Shown here one piece after another: positions 7,002 to 12,705 of a stretch of 12,705 nucleotides of DNA. Each line of letters begins with the position of its first letter. Within the stretch, counting starts at the first letter, position 1. A program made the translations under genes and the position numbers. Source of the stretch: Clostridia bacterium (GTDB lineage Bacteria > Bacillota > DSM-521 > Neomoorellales > SLTJ01); contig JACIYD010000013.1 of assembly GCA_014360105.1 (NCBI GenBank), positions 1 to 12,705 of the forward strand. The letters are read 5' to 3'. The notes beneath the pieces are model-generated. The model saw only the letters and a program-made list of their open reading frames with translations. It was not told the DNA's origin and ran no database searches.

Positions 7002-8336
7002 CTAACCGAGTCTGCGCTTGTCGACCACGCGCCGCGCCTTGCCGGCTTCGATGCGCGGCAGGGTCCGCGGGGCAAGGATGGTGATGTCTGCCGTGGCGAT
7101 AATTGCCTGGGTCAGTTTCGCCTGGACCTGAGCGGCCAGATTCCGCCGCGCTTCTTCGCCCTGGGCCCAGAATTCCTCCGTGGCTTCCACCTGCACCTCC
7201 AGCGTATCGAGGTTCTTCACCCGGTCGACGATGATCTGGTACTGGGGCGCCAGCTCGCGGTACTGGAGGATGACCGTTTCGATCTGGGAGGGGAAGACGT
7301 TGACGCCGCGGATGATGAGCATGTCGTCAATGCGGCCGGTGATCTTGCGGAAGCGCGGGGTGGTCCGGCCGCAGCGGCACGGCTCGTATTCCAGAGAAGT
7401 GATGTCCTTCGTGCGGTAGCGGATCAGGGGCACCCCTTCGCGCGTGAGGCTGGTGAAGACCAGGTCACCCTTTTCGCCCGGCGGCAGCGGCTCTTCGGTG
7501 TCCGGATCCACCACCTCCGGGTAGAAGAGGTCGTCCTGGATGTGCAGCCCGTCGTGGTAGAGGCACTCGCAGGCCACGCCCGGTCCGCACATCTCGGTGA
7601 AGCCGTAAATGTCGTAAGCCTCCAGGCCCAGACCCTCTTCGATGGTGCGGCGCATTTCCTCTGTCCAGGGTTCGGCGCCGAAAATCCCCACCCGGAGCTT
7701 GAGCTTACTGCGGTCGATGTTCATGCTGGCCAGCGTATCGGCAATGGTGAGCGCATACGAGGGTGTGCAGGTAAGAACCGTGGTGCCCAGGTCGAGCATC
7801 AGCATGATCTGGCGCTGGGTCATACCCGGACCCGCAGGAATGAGCGTTGCCCCGATTTTCTCCGCGCCGATGTGGAAGCCCATGCCGCCGGTGAAAAGGG
7901 CATAGCCGTACGCGTTCTGCACGACGTCGTCCGCCGTAACACCGCAAAGCTGGTAGGTGCGGGCCATGGCCTCGGCCCACATTTCCGTATCGTTCCGGGT
8001 ATAGCCCATCACTATTGGTTTTGCCGTGGTCCCGCTGGTGGACTGGAGGCGCACTATCTCCTCCAGCGGCACAGCCCACATGCCGAAGGGGTAGTTGGCC
8101 ACCAGATCGGTCTTTTTGGTGAAGGGCAGGCGGCGGATGTCGTCCAGGGTGCGAATGTCCTCGGGTTTAACCTTGTGTTCGTCGAAAGCCTTCCGGTAGA
8201 AAGGCACCCGGTGATAGACGTACTCGACGATGCGCTGCAGCCGCCGCAACTGCAGCATGCGCTTCTCCTCCAGGGGCATGCATTCGGCCGCCGGGTTCCA
8301 AATAACTACCCGCGCTTCTTCTTTGGCCAGCGCCAT
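7002..8336 (-). CDS. paaK: Phenylacetate-CoA ligase family protein (AMP-forming), paralogue 2
   Basis: This second PaaK-type ligase is also 444 aa and aligns with its downstream neighbour almost without gaps, so the pair is a tandem duplication that has diverged. The nucleotide loop reads STSGTTAKPI (99-108), with Ala where the family normally has Gly. The motif YGFTE lies at 244-248, RYRTKDIT at 307-314 and CRCGRT at 320-325. The catalytic lysine is K433 in LPRIEAGKARR. The ATG at 8336 follows GGAAAGGGGAG by a normal distance. It is the first gene after a 179-nt AT-rich spacer containing an inverted repeat, so it probably starts its own transcript. PaaK homologues are commonly encoded beside iorAB in anaerobic bacteria and archaea. 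Differences around the acyl pocket (for example SIGGAEP versus GIFGAEP) suggest that the paralogues prefer different aromatic acids. Confidence 0.92.
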   Translation of the reverse strand: MALAKEEARVVIWNPAAECMPLEEKRMLQLRRLQRIVEYVYHRVPFYRKAFDEHKVKPEDIRTLDDIRRLPFTKKTDLVANYPFGMWAVPLEEIVRLQSTSGTTAKPIVMGYTRNDTEMWAEAMARTYQLCGVTADDVVQNAYGYALFTGGMGFHIGAEKIGATLIPAGPGMTQRQIMLMLDLGTTVLTCTPSYALTIADTLASMNIDRSKLKLRVGIFGAEPWTEEMRRTIEEGLGLEAYDIYGFTEMCGPGVACECLYHDGLHIQDDLFYPEVVDPDTEEPLPPGEKGDLVFTSLTREGVPLIRYRTKDITSLEYEPCRCGRTTPRFRKITGRIDDMLIIRGVNVFPSQIETVILQYRELAPQYQIIVDRVKNLDTLEVQVEATEEFWAQGEEARRNLAAQVQAKLTQAIIATADITILAPRTLPRIEAGKARRVVDKRRLG

Positions 8337-8416
8337 GCGACACTCCCCTTTCCTTTAATTCTCATCGCCAAAAGGATTACCTCTTAAATTTCCTATAGTC
8401 GTAAAGCGAAAAAGTT

Positions 8417-8433
8417 TGCTGCACTTTCTCCAA
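8417..8433 (-). promoter_or_regulatory. Weak sigma-54-like promoter candidate upstream of paaK
   Basis: The minus-strand string TTGGAGAAAGTGCAGCA keeps the invariant GG-N10-GC spacing of sigma-54 (-24/-12) promoters and ends in GCA. However, it lacks the CACG part of the -24 box and the TT of the -12 box. It lies about 80 nt before the paaK ATG, in the AT-rich spacer. No convincing sigma-A promoter was found there. This is a guess. Confidence 0.2.
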
Positions 8434-8438
8434 GCGAG

Positions 8439-8464
8439 CCAATTAGAGCGATTAACCTAATTGG
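8439..8464. repeat. Perfect inverted repeat, candidate operator, in the iorB-paaK spacer
   Basis: CCAATTAG (8439-8446) and CTAATTGG (8457-8464) are perfect 8-bp arms separated by 10 nt. Arm centres are 18 nt apart, near two helical turns, which suits a dimeric transcription factor. The surrounding 8337-8515 spacer is much more AT-rich than the coding DNA. A promoter-proximal operator for the paaK pair is the likely reading. No regulator gene is in the window to name the binder. Confidence 0.5.
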
Positions 8465-8482
8465 GTCAATTATGAAGATGGT

Positions 8483-8506
8483 AAACAAACGACGGCCGCC
8501 AGGCCG
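8483..8506 (-). terminator. Weak intrinsic terminator candidate after iorB
   Basis: On the minus strand CGGCC-TGGC-GGCCG (8506-8493) is followed by TCGTTTGTTT, just past the iorB TAA. The stem is only 5 bp and the T-run is interrupted, so it may be partial. If it works, it would separate iorAB from the paaK pair, which fits the AT-rich spacer holding a separate promoter. Confidence 0.3.
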
Positions 8507-8515
8507 GATCACCGT

Positions 8516-9109
8516 TTAGGACGAAACCAGCGCCCGCCCGCGGGCAAAGGCCTGCTTATTCAGCTCGACAAAGCGCGCCGGCACCCGCCTTGCGATCACG
8601 TCCAACCACACTTCTTCGGCCACCGCCAGCCGCGTGGAAAGTGCGCCGAGAAGAATCACCCCGGCCAGCGCCTGGTTGCCCAGCTCCACCGCCACCTCCG
8701 TTGCCGGTACCCATTGTACGGTTGCCTGGTTGGTTTTCAACAGCGCCTCCAACTCTTCCGGCTCCGGGTAGCGAGCCTGCCCCAAATTAACGGCCGGCGG
8801 GTTAATGCGATACCGGTTTACCAGGGCGAAAGAATGGGGCCCGAGGAAGTGCCACCAACGGGCCGCCTCAAGCATCTCAAAGCCCAGAAGGTAGTCCACC
8901 CGCCCCTGCTCCACCATGGGAGAATAGACTTTTTCGCCCCAGCGAACATGGGTTTCCACGCTGCCGCCGCGCTGGGCCATGCCGTGGACCTCGGATTTCT
9001 TTGCATCATAGCCGGCCATCATTCCTACTTCCGCCAGGATGTCGCTGCTCAGAATGGTGCCCTGCCCGCCCACGCCGGCCATGAGAAAGTCGATCTTGTG
9101 GCTGGTCAT
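8516..9109 (-). CDS. iorB: Indolepyruvate:ferredoxin oxidoreductase, beta subunit
   Basis: This is the gamma-domain subunit (197 aa) of indolepyruvate:ferredoxin oxidoreductase, a cytoplasmic, oxygen-sensitive enzyme converting arylpyruvates plus CoA to arylacetyl-CoA, CO2 and reduced ferredoxin. It carries the glycine-rich GVGGQGTILSSDIL segment (12-25) and the family motif SEVHGMAQRGGSVETHVRWG (39-58). Length is normal for IorB (about 190-200 aa). The ATG at 9109 has GGGAGG 8 nt upstream; a GTG directly before it at 9112 is the alternative. The gene follows iorA after 18 nt. Expected substrates are indolepyruvate, phenylpyruvate and 4-hydroxyphenylpyruvate, from transamination of Trp, Phe and Tyr. 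Confidence 0.94.
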   Translation of the reverse strand: MTSHKIDFLMAGVGGQGTILSSDILAEVGMMAGYDAKKSEVHGMAQRGGSVETHVRWGEKVYSPMVEQGRVDYLLGFEMLEAARWWHFLGPHSFALVNRYRINPPAVNLGQARYPEPEELEALLKTNQATVQWVPATEVAVELGNQALAGVILLGALSTRLAVAEEVWLDVIARRVPARFVELNKQAFARGRALVSS

Positions 9110-9127
9110 CACCTCCGCCTCCCTTCC

Positions 9128-10897
9128 CTAGGCAACTTGCGTAATCGCTTTACGCCCGCAAATCTGGGCACAGAAACCGCAGCCGATGCAAAGCAACTGG
9201 TCGATGGCCATTTTGCCGTCCGCGCGGATGAGGGGTGCGCAACCGATGCGCCGGCAAATGCCGCAGTCGTTGCACTTTTCCGGGTCGATTTGGTAGGGCT
9301 TCTTAAACTCCCGCGCATAAAGCACGCAGGGATGGCGTGCCACGATGAGCGAGGGTTCATTGCTTTCCAGGTGCTCTTTCACGATCGCTCTGGTAGCCTT
9401 GAAATCCAGCGGATCGACCACGTCTACCTTCTGAAATCCTACCGCGCGGGCGACGTCCTCGATCTTAATATCCACCGTAGGCTCTTTGGCCAGCGTCCGC
9501 CCGGAGCCGGGGTGATCCTGGTGGCCGGTCATGGCGGTAATACGGTTGTCCAAAACAATAACCGTGGTCGCTCCCTTGTTGTAGACGACGTCGATCAGGG
9601 GCGGAATGCCGGCATGGAAGAAGGTGGAGTCCCCGATGACCGCCACTTTCCGGTCTTTACAGCCGGCCTTGTCGACCCCGTGGGCCACCCCGATGCTTGC
9701 CCCCATGCAGCCACAGGTATGCAGGGCCAGCAGTGGCGGTGCGGCACCGAGGGTATAGCAGCCGATGTCGCCCAATACCACCGCTTTATAGTGCTGCAAG
9801 ACGTAGAACATGCCGCGGTGCGCGCAGCCCGGGCAGAGCATGGGCGGCCGCGGCGGCAACTCGGCCGCCAGGGGTGGGCTGGGCGCGGTAGCGGCCGCTT
9901 CTTGGGCTGCCTCGCCGGCTATCAGCCCGCCACGGCGGGCGCAATCCCGTACCAGGCCGGAATTGAACTCACCCAGGATGGGGAAGATCTTCTTGCCCGT
10001 GCATTCCACGCCGATGAGACGCAGTTGTTCCTCCAGGAACGGATCGAGTTCCTCGATCACCACCACACGCTTTACCCGGCTGGCGAACTCACGAATCTTA
10101 TTCACCGGCAGGGGCCAGACGGTGCCGAGCTTAAGGAAACTGGCTTCGGGGAAGACCTCGCGCGCATGCTGGTAGGAAACGCCGCTGGTAACGATGCCGA
10201 GGGCGGGGTCTCCCATTTCGATGCGGTTGATGTCAAGGCCTTCAAAGTAGGCGGCCAGTTTCCCCAGGCGCTCCTCGATGATGGGGTGCCGCCTTCTCGC
10301 GTTGGCCGGCACCATCACGTACTTCACCGGATCGCGCTTGTAGGGCGGTAGCTCTTCCCAAGTGGGGGACGGCGGTTCTTCCATTTGGACGATGCTTTCC
10401 GAATGGGAGATGCGTGTGGTGCTGCGCACGAGAACCGGCGTGTCGAAGGCCTCGCTGATATCAAAGGCGAGTTTGGTAAACTGCTTGGCCTCCTCACTGT
10501 AAGACGGCTCCAGCATGGGTACCTTGGCAAAACGGGCATAATGGCGGTTGTCCTGCTCGTTTTGCGAGCTGTGCATCGCCGGGTCATCGCAGGTGATGAT
10601 GACCAGCCCGGCCTGCATGCCGGTATAGGAGGTATAGAAAAGGGAGTCGGCGGCCACGTTCAACCCGACATGTTTCATCGCCGCGAGAGCGCGCCGCCCG
10701 GCATAGGCTGCACCCGCGGCCACGTCTACGGCCACCTTTTCGTTGGGCGCCCACTCGGCGTAAACGCCCGGGTAAGTAACCAGATTCTCCAGAATCTCGG
10801 GGCTCGGCGTTCCCGGATAAGCGGCGGCTACCCGCACTCTTCCCAGATAGGCGCCATAGGCAATGGCTTCGTTGCCCGACATGAGCTTTTTCTCCAT
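9128..10897 (-). CDS. iorA: Indolepyruvate:ferredoxin oxidoreductase, alpha subunit
   Basis: The 589-aa catalytic subunit carries the thiamine pyrophosphate domains and ferredoxin-like iron-sulfur clusters of IOR. The N-terminal half holds the pyrimidine-binding domain (AYPGTPSPEI at 26-35 and a conserved acid near 48-53). Residues 355-362 are CPGCAHRG, typical of IorA. The TPP-diphosphate/Mg motif region is GDSTFFHAG (422-430) with VIVLDN (446-451). The C-terminus has two 4Fe-4S motifs: C542, C545, C548 and C553 (with the IorA-type x4 spacing), then C570, C573, C576 and C580. Length is usual for the family. The ATG at 10897 has GAGAGG 6 nt upstream. The gene lies 106 nt after the enoyl-CoA hydratase gene, behind two hairpins. 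With IorB it makes arylacetyl-CoA and low-potential electrons. Confidence 0.96.
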   Translation of the reverse strand: MEKKLMSGNEAIAYGAYLGRVRVAAAYPGTPSPEILENLVTYPGVYAEWAPNEKVAVDVAAGAAYAGRRALAAMKHVGLNVAADSLFYTSYTGMQAGLVIITCDDPAMHSSQNEQDNRHYARFAKVPMLEPSYSEEAKQFTKLAFDISEAFDTPVLVRSTTRISHSESIVQMEEPPSPTWEELPPYKRDPVKYVMVPANARRRHPIIEERLGKLAAYFEGLDINRIEMGDPALGIVTSGVSYQHAREVFPEASFLKLGTVWPLPVNKIREFASRVKRVVVIEELDPFLEEQLRLIGVECTGKKIFPILGEFNSGLVRDCARRGGLIAGEAAQEAAATAPSPPLAAELPPRPPMLCPGCAHRGMFYVLQHYKAVVLGDIGCYTLGAAPPLLALHTCGCMGASIGVAHGVDKAGCKDRKVAVIGDSTFFHAGIPPLIDVVYNKGATTVIVLDNRITAMTGHQDHPGSGRTLAKEPTVDIKIEDVARAVGFQKVDVVDPLDFKATRAIVKEHLESNEPSLIVARHPCVLYAREFKKPYQIDPEKCNDCGICRRIGCAPLIRADGKMAIDQLLCIGCGFCAQICGRKAITQVA

Positions 10898-10920
10898 CCT
10901 GACCTCTCTCCCTTTCGCCC

Positions 10921-10954
10921 TTACCCCGGGGACATCGCGCCCCCGGGGCGGTAA
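10921..10954. repeat. GC-rich hairpin in the iorA leader
   Basis: The arms TTACCCCGGGG (10921-10931) and CCCCGGGGcgGTAA (10941-10954) pair across a 9-nt loop, with a 2-nt bulge. The core is two copies of the palindrome CCCCGGGG. No T-run follows on the minus strand, so it is not a terminator. It ends 24 nt before the iorA ATG and may modulate translation or mRNA stability. Confidence 0.55.
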
Positions 10955-10983
10955 CCTCTCCTTAACCGGCGCCGCCGCGCCGC

Positions 10984-11012
10984 GGGCGGTAGCCTGAAGA
11001 GCCCTACCGCCC
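10984..11012. repeat. Hairpin spanning the enoyl-CoA hydratase stop codon
   Basis: GGGCGGTAG (10984-10992) and CTACCGCCC (11004-11012) form a perfect 9-bp stem with an 11-nt loop. On the mRNA (minus) strand the first arm contains the last codons and the TAG of the hydratase gene. GC-rich sequence rather than a T-run follows, so ordinary intrinsic termination is unlikely. It may define an mRNA end or tune expression between the hydratase and iorA. Confidence 0.55.
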
Positions 11013-11783
11013 CCGGAAAACGGGCTGGCGCTTTTCCGTGAAAGCTTTCAAGCCCTCCTGGGCATCCTCGGAGGTAAAGTTGACGACAAAGCCCTCGGTT
11101 TCAAAAAGAAGACCGCTGGCCAGGTCGACCTCCATTCCCGTTTGCATGACGCGTTTGAGCGTTCTTAAAGTGACCGGCGGCTTGGCCGCAAGTTTTTCCG
11201 CCAGGGCCCTTGCCTCGGACAAAAGGTTTTGGGCCGGCACCACGCGGTGGACCAGGCCGTATTCTAAGGCCTTGGCCGCATCGAAGGTCTCGCCCAAAAA
11301 GAGGATCTCCTTGGCCCGGGCCAGGCCGATTAAGCGCGGCAGGCGCTGGGTGGCGCCGCCGCCGGGGATGATGCCGAGGTTGATCTCCGGCTGGGCGAAG
11401 CGGGCGTTGTCCGCCGCCAGGCGAAAGTCGCAGCAGTAGGCGAGTTCCATGCCCCCGCCGAAGACCAGGCCCTGGAGGGCGGCCACGGTGGCCTGGGGAA
11501 GCTCCTCCAGCTTTTTAAAGGCGCGCCAGGAGGCGCGGCAAAAAGCGTGGGCCCCCAGGGGGTTTTGCGCGGCCAGTTCGCTCACGTCCGCGCCGGCGGC
11601 AAAGGCCCGCTCGCCCGCGCCGCACAGAATGAGCGCCCGCACCGCGGGGTCGGCCTCCAGTTCGTCAAAGGCGGCCTCCAGTTCGCGGAACATTTTCGAA
11701 TTCAAGGGGTTAAGGGGCGGCCGATTCAAGGTGAGGGTGGCCACCGCCCCTTCTCTGGTGAGAATAATGGTTTCGTAGCTCAA
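11004..11783 (-). CDS. Enoyl-CoA hydratase (crotonase family)
   Basis: This 259-aa crotonase-fold enzyme adds water to a trans-2-enoyl-CoA to give a 3-hydroxyacyl-CoA. The oxyanion-hole segment FAAGADVSEL lies at 61-70. GLVFGGGMELA (105-115) supplies the first catalytic glutamate, E113. QPEINLGIIPGGG (131-143) supplies the second, E133; the 20-residue spacing matches Glu144/Glu164 of rat hydratase, so true hydratase activity is likely. The start is the TTG at 11783, because AAAGGAGGT ends about 6 nt before it; a longer open frame up to 11924 would run into the dehydrogenase gene. The gene follows the dehydrogenase after 23 nt, so the two are co-transcribed. With hbd it forms the middle of a beta-oxidation spiral; chain or ring specificity is not visible. 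Confidence 0.92.
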   Translation of the reverse strand: MSYETIILTREGAVATLTLNRPPLNPLNSKMFRELEAAFDELEADPAVRALILCGAGERAFAAGADVSELAAQNPLGAHAFCRASWRAFKKLEELPQATVAALQGLVFGGGMELAYCCDFRLAADNARFAQPEINLGIIPGGGATQRLPRLIGLARAKEILFLGETFDAAKALEYGLVHRVVPAQNLLSEARALAEKLAAKPPVTLRTLKRVMQTGMEVDLASGLLFETEGFVVNFTSEDAQEGLKAFTEKRQPVFRGR

Positions 11784-11806
11784 AGGCCGACCTCCTTTGC
11801 CCGGGG

Positions 11807-12667
11807 TTAGTTCTTCTCGTAATCGTACCAGCCGGCGCCGGTTTTCTTGCCCAGGCGGCCGGCCTTGATAAGAAGCTTTAAGCTCACCGGCGGGTTCCAG
11901 CGGCCTTCCTTGAACTCCTCGCATAAGTAGTTCAGGGTATGGTAACCGATATCCACTCCGGTGAAGTCCATGAGCTCGAACGGACCCATGGGGTAGTTTA
12001 GGCCCAGTTTCACCGCGGTGTCGATGTCCTCTATACTGGCTACCCCTTCCTCGAGGAGCTTGATGGCCTCGATGAACTGGGCGAGCATGATGCGGTTGAC
12101 GACAAAGCCGGGGGAGTCTTTTTTTACTTCAATGGGGGTCTTGTTCATCTTGCGCGCGACTTCCATCACCGCGGCCACGGTGGCATCACTGGTGAGATAG
12201 CCCCGGATGACCTCCACCAGCCGCATCACCGGTGCGGGGTTAAAGAAGTGCATGCCGGCCACTTGTGCCGGCCGGCCGGTGGCGGCGGCGAGGGCGGTGA
12301 TGGAGATGGAAGAGGTGTTGGAGGTGAGGATCACCTCGGGCGGGCAAAGGCTGTCGAGTTTTTGGAAGATCTCCTTTTTGAGGTTCTCGTCCTCAAAGAC
12401 GGCCTCGATGACGAAGTCGGCCGGGGCGAGGCTTTCCAGGCCGCTTGCTTTTTTGATGCGGGCCAGAATGGCCTCCTGGTCCGCCTGGGTCATTTTGCCC
12501 TTTTCCACCAGGCGGGAAAGCTGCTTTTTCACATCCTCCAGGGCCCGCTCAACGATGTCCAGCGTTAGGTCGCTCAGGATCACTTCAAAGCCGGACTGGG
12601 CGGCCAACTGCGCAATACCGCGGCCCATGGAGCCGGCGCCCAGGATGCCGATGGTTTTGACGGGCAA
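11807..12667 (-). CDS. hbd: 3-hydroxybutyryl-CoA / 3-hydroxyacyl-CoA dehydrogenase
   Basis: This 286-aa NAD(P)-dependent dehydrogenase oxidises 3-hydroxyacyl-CoA to 3-oxoacyl-CoA, or the reverse. The N-terminal Rossmann fold has GILGAGSMGRGIA, with the glycine-rich loop GAGSMG at 10-15 and D33 at the end of the second strand, which suggests NAD preference. Active-site residues typical of the family are present: S119 (SNTSS), H140 (GMHFFNP), E152 (VEVIRG) and N191 (PGFVVNR). The C-terminal dimerisation domain runs from about 187 and ends GKKTGAGWYDY. Length is that of short-chain single-domain HBD proteins. The TTG start at 12667 has GGAGG 7 nt upstream. Only 38 nt upstream are visible, with no promoter seen, so the operon may extend beyond the window. 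It probably feeds the thiolase encoded about 8 kb downstream. Confidence 0.94.
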   Translation of the reverse strand: MPVKTIGILGAGSMGRGIAQLAAQSGFEVILSDLTLDIVERALEDVKKQLSRLVEKGKMTQADQEAILARIKKASGLESLAPADFVIEAVFEDENLKKEIFQKLDSLCPPEVILTSNTSSISITALAAATGRPAQVAGMHFFNPAPVMRLVEVIRGYLTSDATVAAVMEVARKMNKTPIEVKKDSPGFVVNRIMLAQFIEAIKLLEEGVASIEDIDTAVKLGLNYPMGPFELMDFTGVDIGYHTLNYLCEEFKEGRWNPPVSLKLLIKAGRLGKKTGAGWYDYEKN

Positions 12668-12705
12668 GAAGATTCCTCCTTTCTGCGAATTAGGCCGGCA
12701 ATTGT

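Noticed and set aside
6968..7075. N-terminal extension of the downstream paaK
   Set aside because: It would overlap the end of the upstream paaK, encodes a low-complexity basic stretch, and a good ribosome site precedes the ATG at 6967.
6837..8387. Long plus-strand open frame (516 codons) antisense to the second paaK
   Set aside because: Same shadow effect; the minus strand encodes a full-length ligase with all motifs.
8714..10351. Long plus-strand open frame (545 codons) antisense to iorA and iorB
   Set aside because: It spans two minus-strand genes and their junction and resembles no protein family I know; the minus strand explains the region fully.
10921..11012. Rho-independent terminators between the hydratase and iorA
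   Set aside because: Both hairpins are stable by eye, but neither is followed by a T-run on the transcribed strand.
11784..11924. N-terminal extension of the enoyl-CoA hydratase
   Set aside because: It overlaps the end of the dehydrogenase gene, and a consensus GGAGG site lies just before the TTG at 11783.

Overview
The window carries twelve genes, all on the minus strand, so transcription runs from high to low coordinates. The DNA is GC-rich. Shine-Dalgarno sequences are strong (GGAGG type), and several starts are TTG or GTG. There is an oxygen-sensitive ferredoxin-linked 2-oxoacid oxidoreductase and an ADP-forming acyl-CoA synthetase. Together these suggest a strict anaerobe, most plausibly a GC-rich Firmicute (Clostridia / Moorella / Desulfotomaculum-like) or a similar anaerobe. 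This is an inference from gene content and style; no taxonomic marker gene is present.

Upstream block (12.7 to 5.4 kb): 3-hydroxyacyl-CoA dehydrogenase (hbd-like), enoyl-CoA hydratase, then iorA and iorB (indolepyruvate:ferredoxin oxidoreductase). A 179-nt AT-rich spacer with a perfect inverted repeat follows. Then come two tandem phenylacetate-CoA ligase paralogues (paaK), each 444 aa. The block ends in a clear rho-independent terminator at 5412-5443.

Downstream block (5.34 kb to the left edge): a PaaI-type hotdog thioesterase, an FMN-dependent NPD/FabK-like oxidoreductase, an SCPx-type thiolase overlapping a DUF35 zinc-ribbon/OB-fold partner, and the alpha and beta subunits of an ADP-forming acyl-CoA synthetase. 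The beta gene is cut by the window edge a few codons before its expected end.

Read together, the cluster looks like an anaerobic aryl/acyl-CoA module. IorAB would oxidise arylpyruvates (from aromatic amino acids) to arylacetyl-CoA and reduced ferredoxin. The two PaaK proteins would activate free aryl acids with ATP. The ADP-forming synthetase would recover ATP from CoA thioesters, and the thioesterase would release stalled CoA. Hydratase, dehydrogenase and thiolase provide three of the four beta-oxidation steps; no acyl-CoA dehydrogenase, electron-transfer flavoprotein or regulator is in the window. The longest gene-free stretch is 294 nt (5339-5632). I saw no RNA genes, mobile elements or CRISPR arrays.
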